Below are positions 10,421 to 20,329 of a DNA stretch of 48,633 bases, one piece after another. Position numbers and translations under genes: made by a program. Position 1 is the stretch's first letter. Each line of letters opens with the position of its first letter. Location: NCBI GenBank assembly GCA_003427395.1, contig BFEA01000024.1, forward strand, positions 1,641,687 through 1,690,319, written 5' to 3'. The notes beneath the pieces are model-generated. The model searched no databases and was not told the DNA's origin. It was given only the letters and a program-made list of their open reading frames with translations. This DNA is from Chara braunii. Lineage: Eukaryota > Streptophyta > Charophyceae > Charales > Characeae.

Positions 10421-12950
10421 ATTATGAGAGCTTTGCCGAAGTTCATGAGGAACTCTGGAGGCAAAGAATGTAAGGTACGCTCAATGGACCCTATTTTCGT
10501 ACACAAAAGGATCCAAGTACAGGGCGATCGCGGGAGCTCTATCGGAGTTCAGGAGAAACTCTGGAGGCAGGGAACCAAAATGTGCGCATGCTTTGTTATT
10601 TTCTCGTATACCCCTACAATCTATGACTCTCTATTAGGCTGCATGTATGACTAGGTGATACATGATTTCTTGACTTTCTTCATGATTGAGAGATATCGAA
10701 AGAGAATAAATATTATGTGCATAAAGTGAGAACCTTGTTTGTTGAATCTTAGTATTGAAGAAAAAACATATGCTGCTTGGTATTGAAGAATGTAGCAGTG
10801 GGATGGAGGCTCCAGTGTGAGTTGTTCTACTGCTTCTGTGCATATATATTGTTCAGTGAGGGACAAATAGCGAGATGCTCCAGTGTGAGTTATCCTGCAG
10901 TTTGTCTACATAAGTATTGTTCCTTAAGATTATTTGTCTGTTATCGAACCATTTGAAGGACACTCTAGTGAGGGTCGTTTTTTTACTTGTTTGACTCTAG
11001 TCTGATAAACCTTAAAAAATAGTAGAGTACTCTAGTGTGATTCACGCTACTACTTGCCTGAGACTATGGAGACTATGTATTAAACAGTGATGGGGTACCC
11101 CAGCGTCAGTTACTCCACTACTTGTTTGAACCTATGTTGGTTTAGTATTGGAAAAGCGATATACTTCAGTCCAAGTTGTTTCACTACTAGTATGAGTTAT
11201 GTCATGTGTATTATTGTTGACAAGAAGGATGATGAATCTCGTGTGAGTCATCGTACCACTTATCTGTATGACGTTCGTTACACGTATGTTTAGGTACTTA
11301 CTATTTTATAGAAGGCGAACAATGAAATGATTTTATCGTAAGTTGTTTTACTGATCGCTTGCGTATCAAATAGACAATAAGGGACTGCAGTGAGGGTCAT
11401 CTTACTACTTGTTTGACTTAAGCCTGATCAGCCTTAAAGAATGGTAGAGTACTTCAGTGTGAGTTATTATATCACTTGCTTAAGACTATGAAGACTAAAC
11501 ATTAAAAGGGTGGTGGAGTGCTCCAAAGAGCGTTACTCGGCTATTTGTATGAAACTTTGAAATGATATTGAAAAGGTGGTGGGATACTTCATTGCAAGTT
11601 ATTTCATCACTTCTGCGACTTGGTCACATGTGCTTTATATGATTGTTGACAAGAGGAATGAGGAATTCAATATGAGTCATCATGTCACTTGTCCATGTGT
11701 TATTCGTTGACATATAAACAAATATATATGTACTAACTATCTTTTGGTACAAAAATAGTGAAATAACTCAAGTGTAAGTTATTTTAGTATTTGCTTGCAT
11801 GTCGAACCGGTAAAAAGGCGCTCCAGTGTGGGTCGTCCTAATACTTGTTTGACCCTTAGATGATTAATGTTGAAAGGTGAAAGAAAGTGCATGTGATTGA
11901 AAAATAGTAAGATACTTCAATGTGACTCTTCCTGCTGCTTGGTTGTAAAAGTTTAAACATCTACAAAGTCTGATAAATCACTTAGTATATACAAATTTCT
12001 CGACTAAGCACTGAATGAGTAGTAGGATACTTCAGTGAGGGTCATCCTAATACTTGATCCAACAATTTAGACGACCGGATTTCAAGTAGGGGATTCCAAT
12101 GAGGGTCATCCTATTACTAGCTTAAGTCAAAACTAACTAGGGACGAAGGAGCAGCGATAATACTCCAGTGTGAAAGACTCTACTGTTCGCTTTGTGTTTG
12201 TTTACTAGTCCCCAACTTGTCTAAGACCGAAAAATCAGGTAGTATGTGCAACAAGAAGTAGTAGGTCCTATTACGTGTTTGAGGTTGGACTACTTAATGC
12301 TTAAAAAGTAGTAGGAGGCTCCAGTGAGGGTTGTCGTATGACTTGCTTGAGTCCAAACTAATTTATGTTTGAAAAACGGTAGGGTACTCTAGTGTAAGTT
12401 ATTCTTCTACTTGTTTTCTATCTACTAATATAATCTCAGTCATTTAACTTTCAGTGGGTCGTAGGTTACTTCAGTGTGAGTCATCCTATTACACACTTGA
12501 ACTTCGACTAGACATTATTCAAGGAGTAGTAAGGGGTTTCAGTGACTCGGTGAGGGTCATCTTATTACTAACTTGAACTCTAGATTAATCTACAGTGTAA
12601 AGAAATGTGAATTGTCTGTTGAATATTAAAATATATGGTAGGGTGTTCCAGTGTGAATTATTCTACTTTTTGTTTTAAGCCGGGTTGTCGGATACTCCAG
12701 TGTGAGTTATCCTGCTACTTGTATGAATCGTTATGTACGCAACTATCTATTGTTCGTTTGTATATAGGTTGAATGAAACTGAAAGGGTGGTCGGATGTTC
12801 GAGTTTGAGTTATTTTTTTACTTGTTTGAATATAGATTGCTTCAAATTGATTAGTAGTACCTAGAGAAAATAGGAAAGAGACATACTCCAGTGGAAGCCA
12901 CTCTACGTGTATATCTCCTTGAGGACATGGGTGTACTTAACAATGGTCAA
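10421..12950 (-). mobile_element. partial copy D of the large repeat
   Basis: Begins with two tandem versions of block 2 (10421-10463 and 10530-10575, the second with GGAGCTC and ACTCTGGAGGCAGGGAAC) and continues into the longest hairpin array in the window, the same order as copy B. Block 1 and the mid palindrome are not clear to the right, so the element is truncated or strongly diverged. No coding frame. Confidence 0.5.
10790..12900. repeat. array of ~25 degenerate hairpin units, core ACTCCAGTGTGAGTT
   Basis: Units recur about every 70-110 bp. Consensus is roughly AGTAGTAGGAT - ACTCCAGTGTGAGTT (or TTCCAGTGAGGGTC) - ATCCTACTACT, followed by TTGTTTGA. The flanks pair and differ between units: AGCAGT / ACTGCT (10794-10799, 10829-10834), TAGTAG / CTACTA (11020-11025, 11047-11052), AGTAGTAGGAT / ATCCTAATACT (12018-12028, 12044-12054), AGTAGTAAG / CTTATTACT (12525-12533, 12561-12569). 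Several units pair poorly. No frame stays open through the array. Confidence 0.75.
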
Positions 12951-13075
12951 AGTCGTGGTCAAAGTACACCAAGTGGTTTACTTAATCAAAGGAAAAAAAA
13001 TGAGAAGATTAAAAGTAAAAAAAAATATATATATTTTTTAACAACTTAGGACATGGGTGTATATCTCCTTGAGGA
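12907..13075. repeat. 19-bp perfect direct repeats flanking a 131-bp AT-rich segment
   Basis: GTGTATATCTCCTTGAGGA occurs at 12907-12925 and 13057-13075. The phrase AGGACATGGGTGTA is also repeated (12922, 13048), in permuted order. The segment between holds A-runs. It may be a small retro-insertion with target duplications or a replication slippage product. Confidence 0.65.
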
Positions 13076-13743
13076 AAAAAAAGAAGGGAGACATGACACA
13101 GATGGGTTGTTAAGTAGAACTAGGAGCTGAGTTTTGGGATGTCATTCCGGAAGCTTACAATTATGATCTAAGGATTCAAACTTCGAAAAGTAAATGGAAG
13201 AAAAGCGGGAGAACGAATGTTGATTCTTTGCCAACTTGTGTGTGCAGGTCGCTATCATACTTCATTGAGAAATGATCTGCAAAAAAGATTCGTGGGAACT
13301 ACAATTGTGTGTTATCTTTCGAAAAACATGTCGGTTTTTACCGATTCAACTATTGTCATTTGACTTGATACCCACATCTAAAGACAAACCTTGTATCCAG
13401 TAAGACTGTCTTTTGTGTTCTAATGCTAAAATAGTCATAGTCGCTCTCAATGGTCCTTTGAAATAAAGTGAGGGGGATGAACTTGACACGTCTTCGAAAA
13501 GATAGAAGTGTTGAAAATGGTTTGGAGATGTGAGAGATAATTCGATGATGTGGACTAAAAGTTGATTTTGTTAGTGCATGGCATATGAACTGTTCTTGCA
13601 TGTTTTGCATCGATCTGTCGTGCGTGGATGTTGGTTTGAATTGGACTCGAGTGCTTGAAGAGCCTCGGACGTACCGCACTTGTGAAAGTGGAAAGTGTTT
13701 CACGAGTAATACCTCATACTTAATATTGTCTGATAGACCTTTT

Positions 13744-13885
13744 GTTTTATGTTCACTAAAGTTGTGAGTGTACAAGCAAAGGTATCTCTAATAGAATAAC
13801 GGCATGATCAATCTATTTTTGTCGTGCCGCCATTCTATTAGAGATACCTTGCTCGGACACTCACAACTTTAGTGAACATAAAACA
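13744..13885. repeat. 142-bp hairpin (foldback element)
   Basis: Left arm 13744-13806 and right arm 13822-13885 are reverse complements with only a few changes; the outer GTTTTATGTTCACTAAAG pairs perfectly with CTTTAGTGAACATAAAAC, and GGCATGA with TCGTGCC next to a ~15-nt loop. It has the size of a miniature foldback transposon or a plant miRNA/siRNA precursor; no target duplication seen. Confidence 0.85.
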
Positions 13886-14202
13886 GGGTGTGGCACACAC
13901 AATCGGACTTTTATCTCCGCTGACTCAAACGCAAGGCCATTACTCTTGTGTGACACAATCGTGAGGTTCGACACTTACCGCAGGGTGTGGGATCGTCGTG
14001 CCCAACAACATGGTTGAAAGTAGCCATGTTGAGAGGTAGTGAGAGGTGTAGCCTTGTACAAGGATGACAAGCATAAATTGAAAATGATTGTAAGTATTTT
14101 TGAGAGGTTTTATTCCAAGGAAACTTGGACCCAGTGTGTATCTAAGGAGCTCATGGGTGAACCGTTCCACTACAAGGGTTGAAATGAGTGCTTGCGTTGT
14201 CG

Positions 14203-14232
14203 GAGCAGAAACCCTTACAAGGGTAGCTGCTC
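14203..14232. repeat. ATACCC stem-loop, locus 2
   Basis: GAGCAG AA ACCCTTACAAGGGTAG CTGCTC: the inner palindrome is kept and the outer stem is a new pair, GAGCAG/CTGCTC. Preceded by GTTGTCGG and followed by AGGTTTTTCAG. Confidence 0.75.
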
Positions 14233-14239
14233 AGGTTTT

Positions 14240-14580
14240 TCAGTGTCAGACATTGTTCGACTTTTTCGTTGAATTGAAAGACTTGATGAGATTGACGTCT
14301 GCCAAAAGTTTATTCAGACTAACTAATGACTGAGATTAAAATGTTGTGTCTAAATTTAAACGTTTGCGGTTTGTGGAGCGGCGGTGGGGATCGTTGATAT
14401 TACTGTATGAATTTGGCGAGGTCGCAGAGGCATGTGGTTGATTGAAATACTAAATCTTATTTTTATTCTATCTAAAATTGTGACGCGCGGCTTAGCAACC
14501 GCGTGATTCAAGGTTGAAATGGCAAAAAAGGGGTGGTTGCGTCGAGCATGAAAGTCGTGGCAAGAGCGGGGGGGCGTTCC
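14240..14580. other. no gene seen
   Basis: Unique-looking sequence with no repeat or reading frame I can support. Confidence 0.4.
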
Positions 14581-14587
14581 AGACCTA

Positions 14588-14660
14588 TCTTGTTTTAGAA
14601 TTGTTCCGCCCGAACTCGAACCAACGTTGGCATGACAAAAGGTTTGTGCCCTACCCTATC
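14588..14660 (-). pseudogene. tRNA-like remnant or SINE head
   Basis: Minus strand: CCCGATAGGGTAGGGCACAA, then GTTGGTTCGAGTTCGGGCGG. The B-box-like GGTTCGAGTTC is good, the A box weak. It shares GGCACAAA and a TGTCAT-like phrase with the sequence at 38045-38125, suggesting one SINE family. Confidence 0.35.
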
Positions 14661-15039
14661 GGGATGAATGCATGTTTGGTCCTCGGGTGAGTGGCAACAG
14701 TTTAAGCGGCGGGGGCAGGTTGGAGCCTGCGGGGTTGTATGTTGGCTGACTACACTGGGCCTAGCTCTTCATAATGAAAAACTTCTCCTGTTCAACGTGT
14801 AACAGGAGCTAACCCAGTAGGGTCACGTACCAGACTTTCACCCGACAGATACCAGGATCGAGCCCGATATCGCATTGCTTAGGCTAGCTCATTTTGGAGC
14901 ATCCTATGTGGAAGTGATAAAGCGAGGTCGATTTCAACTGCACGATCACTTAGATCACGCGGCCGAAATTGGCCGCGCCAGATTAGCATGGTGCCTACGC
15001 AAGGATGACACGCACAAATCAAGGAATGGTCTAAAATTT

Positions 15040-15160
15040 TTTGAGTTCTTTGGGACTCGAACTCGAATTTGTAGCTCCGGAGGAAGAAGGGGGGTTCTAT
15101 GCTATGAGGGACCGTTGGCATAAGCTAACGGAGTACAAAAAAAAAAAAAAAAAAAAAAAA
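15040..15160 (-). pseudogene. tRNA-like remnant with adjoining A-run
   Basis: Minus strand CTCCGTTAGCTTATGCC resembles an A box, and GAGTTCGAGTCCC fits a B box (GTTCRANYCC). A run of A (+, 15137-15160) lies next to it on the A-box side, so on the minus strand it is T upstream of the tRNA-like part, the wrong side for a SINE tail. Confidence 0.35.
15137..15160. repeat. A24 homopolymer
   Basis: Uninterrupted run of A. The following 15160-15520 stretch holds T-rich low complexity (15260-15380) and no gene. Confidence 0.9.
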
Positions 15161-15520
15161 GGAAATATAACTAAAGCGTTGCGCCAGATGGCGCTCAGGC
15201 ATGTGGCTGGGGCTGCAGAAGACAACAGGCGCTCGTTGAAAACAGGCAGTCGTTTTTCTGAGTTGGTTTTGTTTTTCTTCGTTTTTTAATTTTGTTTTTA
15301 AGATTTTTTTTTTAGATCCTAAAGATTTTTTTTTTCTTTTCTTAGATTCCCCCCCCACATCTGTTTTTTTTCCCGTTTTGTTGAAGTGCCCGTTCGTGTC
15401 CGTTCATCGAAAACGAACGGGCAAAGTTCCAACCTTGCAAATTGGCTTCACGATACTTACCTCGATAGGAGCAAAATCAAATGAATTTTTCCTTAGAACA
15501 GAGATGTATGCATTGCCGAA

Positions 15521-15524
<4 letters not shown>

Positions 15525-15610
<86 letters not shown>
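15525..15610. repeat. (TG)n(AG)n microsatellite
   Basis: About 33 TG repeats followed by about 9 AG repeats. Frames across it are Cys-Val or Thr-His runs and were rejected. Confidence 0.95.
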
Positions 15611-15915
15611 GGGTCCTACCTTGCGGTTGACTCGACACTACCTCCCAACGAAAAGACAAGCAAAATCGAGTGAATCTGTTGCTAGACCATGAAAAAGTAC
15701 GGTGCCACACTTAGTTGTTGAGGCGCAGGTAGAAGGAAAACGCGAGGGGTTGTTGCAAGCAGCTTCGTTTCCCCGTTTCATGGCCGTTGAGGCCGAGGAA
15801 AACAGGAAAACAAAACGAGGGGGGAGGCTATAACGGGTGGAGGACCTACCTTATGGTTGAAGAATAGTCTTTTCAGGCCTGTGTGACCATGCTGCTTCCC
15901 ACCACCACGACAAGG

Positions 15916-16112
15916 CGAATATTCGTGGCCACGAGATCTAGAATCTCGTGGCTCACGACGACGCGCGTGAAGAAGGGACTGAGGGAGTTGGATGGAAGGG
16001 GTTGAAGAGAGAGAGAAGGGGAACGTGAGAGTTAGGAGGGCGAGGTTCTATCCTCCCAACCGGCAACTGCCCTCTCCATTTTCAGGGGAGGGCAGAGTAA
16101 ACGGTGGGAGGG
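15916..16112. repeat. cluster of short stem-loops
   Basis: GCCACGAGAT / ATCTCGTGGC (15928-15937, 15943-15952, 5-nt loop) with palindrome CGAATATTCG just before it; CTGCCCTCTCC / GGGGAGGGCAG (16067-16077, 16085-16095) nested inside CCTCCCAACCG / CGGTGGGAGG (16052-16062, 16102-16111). Confidence 0.7.
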
Positions 16113-16213
16113 TTGTTGGTTTCAACAGCATGAACCTGACTAAGGTACGGGTCATGCGCTTTATAGTTGAAGTTTGTTTTCTTTATATTTTTCTTTTGTT
16201 TTTTTTGTGCATT

Positions 16214-16492
16214 CTCGTAAGGACACTTGTCCTCATGAGGTGTTACCTCTGGTAGAAGCTGCCAGAGGTAACTGTCAGGCTCCCGCTTTTAGAGGGAGCC
16301 TGAAAATTGAGGGGTGATAAAGAAAAAGGCTAAGTACAACCTTTTCCCCGATGTATCTGCCCTGGAAAAAGGGTCCAGGTACATCAAACTGAAAGGGTTG
16401 TATTTTTCCAACCCCTTATCAGAAAAATAAAATAAAAACGGTTTTGAAAATGCCACGACCCTAACTATCTCCTAAAATCCGAGATAGTTAGG
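16214..16492. repeat. row of stem-loops, four with 9-nt loops
   Basis: GTTACCTCTGG / CCAGAGGTAAC (16242-16252, 16262-16272); TCAGGCTCCC / GGGAGCCTGA (16275-16284, 16294-16303); CCTGG / CCAGG (16361-16365, 16375-16379) extended past a 5-nt bulge by GATGTA / TACATC and by an outer TACAACCTTT / AAAGGGTTGTA; CCTAACTATCTC / GAGATAGTTAGG (16460-16471, 16481-16492). Each of these four has a loop of nine nucleotides. A fifth stem, CTCGTAAGGAC / GTCCTCATGAG (16214-16239), has a 4-nt loop. Confidence 0.85.
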
Positions 16493-16514
16493 TAAAATAA
16501 AAGAAAAAGAAAAT

Positions 16515-16660
16515 GAGCGCAGTTAAAGAAACTGGCCACAGTTAGCCTTGGATCTTGGCCAGATCAAGGGCTCACTGTGCGCCCGCGATTTTGCCTAGGG
16601 GCTGGAGTGACATCCAACCCTCCTCAGCCACTATAAAAAAGGCAGTTGTCCCCAACTGCC
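16515..16660. repeat. further stem-loops
   Basis: CCTTGGATCT / AGATCAAGG (16546-16555, 16561-16569) and the perfect GGCAGTTG TCCC CAACTGCC (16641-16660). They continue the hairpin-rich tract to the left but with shorter loops. Nothing else is seen up to 16900. Confidence 0.65.
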
Positions 16661-16920
16661 AGTGTGTGGCAAGCACACTTGAGTACTGCTGAGCTACTAA
16701 AGGAGCTGCCAGAGGCAACGAGGGAGGAGGTTGGAGGTCTGCAGTGTAACGCAACAAGAAGAGCACGACAGCCATAGCGAAGGTAGGGAGCACTTTGTCC
16801 CCCTCCCTTCTGGCCGATGCTGGTCCAACGGGACGGGACCAGGGACGTTGCGGGACTACGGCAGCGTGACACTAATAAAATTTGGGCCTGGGGCCCAAGT
16901 TTTTTAATTTTGGCAGACCA

Positions 16921-17301
16921 TTTTCCCACTTTTGTGGGGAGGTGCTGTCGAAATTTTTTGTGCGACAGCTACGAACGTCAGGGCTATGTTAGTGGAGGTA
17001 CCGGTGGACTGGACTACAGCATCTACCGGCAGGCGGACCTTTGGCAAACAACTTTCCCACTTTAGTGAGAAAATGCTGCCGAACTTTTTCTACGGCAAGC
17101 GGCAGACAGCAACGCTATTCGCTGCGGCACCGGCAGAACGGATCTGCGGCAGGCTATTTTCCCACTTTAGTGGGGAAATGCTGCCAATTTTTTTCGACGA
17201 CAAGCGGCGGACGGCAATGCTTATTGGCGGTGGTACCGGCAGGTGGCCTCGGCAGGCTGTTTTCCCACTTCTGAGGGGAAGTGGTGCCGAAATCTTTCGG
17301 C
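16921..17301. repeat. four ~115-bp units with TTCCCACTTTAGTGGGGAA and GCTGCCGAA
   Basis: Units begin near 16921, 17052, 17157 and 17260. Each has TTTCCCAC-TTT-GTGGGGAA, itself a hairpin, then GCTGCCGAA-like sequence whose partner follows about 10 nt later: GCTGTCG / CGACAGC (16944, 16963), TGCCG / CGGCA (17077, 17093), GCCGAAA / TTTCGGC (17286, 17295). The third unit lacks the second stem. The GGGAAATGCTGCC part matches the ~121-bp-spaced motifs in copies A and B. Confidence 0.7.
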
Positions 17302-17530
17302 GTCAACGACAACCACTCTTGCAGCATTACGCTGCCGAAATTGTGGTTCGTCCGGCAGGCACTAAGTGGAGGGAGAATGCTAGATATTTTGGTAAGACGA
17401 AGGGTTCGCTGTCAACGTTAGTGAAGGTGGAAATTGCACCGTGACTATTGAGCCGGTACGGCAGGCGACACTAGAGATATCGGCGATAGTCTGTCAGTTG
17501 GACCAAGCTTGTCAAGGCGGAGCGGTGTCG

Positions 17531-17560
17531 GTGCGAATACCCTTACAAGGGTATCCGCCC
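17531..17560. repeat. ATACCC stem-loop, locus 3
   Basis: GTGCGA ATACCCTTACAAGGGTAT CCGCCC: perfect inner palindrome, outer stem partly paired. Preceded by GGTGTCG and followed by TGGTTTTTGCA. Confidence 0.75.
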
Positions 17561-17699
17561 TGGTTTTTGCAAGCAACAGAAAATTGGTTTGATTTAAAGT
17601 CTAAGTATACCGCCGTAGGTGTGGCTGCGTCTGTGGCTTACACTGGTTGGATGGTTGACTAGAGTAGAAAGTGTGTGGGCGCGCAGATTTGAGGCGCGC

Positions 17700-20240
17700 G
17701 TGATCTTTTTATTTTTTTTAATGATTGAAGAGTCAGCATGATCGCCAACAAGATTTTTATTTTTGATTAGATTAGGATTAAAAAGATTATGCCTCTTGAT
17801 TGGTACGTTTGTCGGTGACGTGTGCTTACGTAGGGAGGACAACATCGACAACAATGTGACATTGAAAGTATTTCGGTAAATCTGCGCGTCGCACAGTATC
17901 GGGTTATTTTAGGTGTTCGTCAACATTAGACACAAACTTGGGCCAAGCATTATTGGTGACAGCGTCGAACTTTTGTTGAAAGGATTCAGGGATCGAGATC
18001 TAGCGGTGACAGCGCGGGATATCAGAGTAGTGTGAAGGAGCCGAGGGATTGAGGGCCCGGCGGGGATATCCCCCTTGGTTTTGTTGTCGCGACAGTCGGG
18101 GGTTTTGAGTGCGCGCTGACCTATGAATTCCTGCTTACTAGGGAGGGTTGGCATAATTCCTTGACCTTGCGGTTTTGAAAGCCCGGACCGAAGGATCCAA
18201 CGTACATGCGAGCGTCGGTGGCTGGCCCACGAAGCGGAGGGGATCTGGGCAGTGCGGGCCGTTGAGGGTGCCCGATTTGGCGCCCATGATCAGTGGAAAC
18301 GAAGTTTAAGTGTGTGCATGCCTGTTTGGACCTGAAAGATGGTTGGCCATGCCGCGGGGGCGGCCACAGATGGCAGGGGCTAGCCACACAGAGCCTCTTT
18401 CCCACTTCGGTCTTCAAAGTTCTCATTTGAATATTTGCTACCACCACCAAGACCGGTGTCAGGCCCAACACATTCAGGCTCACGCTCAGACCAGCACCAG
18501 GCCCGCACCCTTGGCTTTGTGCCCGCTGTTGGTGTGTGGGCTACCCGTTGGGGCCCCAAAAAGAGGCCAGCGGCACAGGGCAAGAACAACCAGGGTCACT
18601 GTAGCGGGGCAAGGCCGGTATGGCGTGACCATTGTGTTGCTGCTACACGCAGGCCGGTCGCCAGCCGCCGGTTATAGGACTGAAAGACTAAGCAGTCCGT
18701 CCGAGGTTTCCCTCACAGTGGCTGGAGTTGTGGGCCAATATCGGTCGCTGTGGGGCATGCTGCCGTTGGAGCTACGCTAGCCAAGAGGGAGTAAGGCGAC
18801 GGGCACCAGGATAGTGAGTCCAGGTAGAGCGTGACGGGCAGCAGACGAGGTAAGTGAAGGCAGAGGAGTCGCGGACGCCGAAGCTATGGAGTAAGGCAGA
18901 GGAACGGCGAGCGACGAATAAAGGGAGTGATCCGAAGGCAAGGCAAGCAGTGAAGGAGGAAGGGATCTAGTCGCCCTTCTGCGCTATATACAGGCAAAGC
19001 AGAGAGGAGCACTGTGGGCGAGGAAGTGTGAAGAGCTAGAAGGGGGAGAGTTAGCGCAGAAGAGTGGATCATTAGTGGAGAGGCCGAGGCCGACGGGGGT
19101 GGTGGAAAGAAGGAGGAACCCGACGTGGGTTTGTGCCAGTGTAGGAAGTGACTGAAGGGGTGAACCGGACAGGCGTTTGCGCTAGGTGCATTCAAAATCG
19201 AAATTAAGGAGAGTGTTGGCTATGGTGAAAGCAATAATCACTTAACTCACCCGTTTCTCGGTGAAAACGGGAGAACAAAGAATCGTTTCAGGGTTTTTTA
19301 AACCACTAGTACCTTTGTCGCTTGGGAAAATAGCGGGCCTCGAGTAGGCGTCCGACCTTTTCAGAGGCCGAAACGAAACGATGGTCGCCGATCAGATTTA
19401 TCAATGGCAGTCGTCGTCGGGCCCGACCTCCGAAAATTCAGGAGTTTGGGAAAACATCGAGTTTTCTCTATTTTCCTACACGGGAAAGTTGCTAGTGGTT
19501 TAAGGGACGCGAATATAAATCTAAGGTTAGTTTCAATAGTAAATTAGTGAAAGGAAAGTTAGATAGGAAAAGAGTTGCGTGAAGGTATGGCGGAACGAGG
19601 AGAAAGAAAGGTGGGAAAGTGTGTAGCCCGCCCGTTTCTGAACGAAATCGAGTAGGGAAAGATCAAATCGGGGGTTTTGGGGATGGGCGACCCTGATTAT
19701 GAAGGTAGGATTGATGAAAAGTGAGTAGCAAAGGAGTTAGTTGGAAGCGGAGCTGCGAGGAGTTATGGCAGAGAGAAGAAGTGGAGGGCACAAAAAGTCG
19801 TATGTTTGCGTTTCCTAATGGATTTCAGCAAAGTAAAAGTTGAATCCGATGTTTTCTTGGACGAGCGAAATGGACTGCAACGTTAGTTTTCAGTATTAAT
19901 TGGTGGCTTTCGAGGAATGACAGATAGAGGTTGCACGCACGATGTATTTCTCCACGTTTTAGCGAGAGATTCATTCTCATATTTACATGAACTGTAAATG
20001 GCAGTCTATGCGGGTTCGGGCGAGCGTGCCTACCTGACCAGAGGCGCCATAGAGATCTAATGGGGGAAAAAATGTGTGGTACTGGGCGGAGCAAGCGACA
20101 CCAAGTCCGAAAAGGGGGGGGGGGGGATGCTTTGTAGTTGTTCCATCTCCTCGCGACCTTGTCTCGACGTCTGCTGATTCGCAGAGCTGCGATCTTCGGG
20201 CCAGTCCGACGCAACTATGCTTCTCTTGTGGGGTTGCGGG
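17700..20240. other. distal part of copy B, no gene seen
   Basis: Contains the counterpart of the pyrimidine-rich part of copy A (here purine-rich, about 18780-19180) and many GGGCC-type short hairpins. Frames of up to 156 codons at 18310-18780 match nothing I know and are not kept in copy A. Confidence 0.45.
20105..20117. repeat. G homopolymer (~13)
   Basis: Run of G inside copy B; a likely site of sequencing or assembly length error. Confidence 0.8.
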
Positions 20241-20251
20241 TCGTGAGTATG

Positions 20252-20328
20252 ACAACATATATGAGAGGGTAAGCTTACAACACATATGAGAGGGTAAGCT
20301 TACAACACATATGAGAGGGTAAGCTTAC
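20252..20328. repeat. 25-bp tandem repeat, 3 copies
   Basis: Unit ACAACACATATGAGAGGGTA followed by AGCTT, starting at 20252, 20277 and 20302, nearly identical (one change in the first copy). High identity in an otherwise diverged element indicates a recent expansion. Confidence 0.9.
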
Positions 20329-20329
20329 C

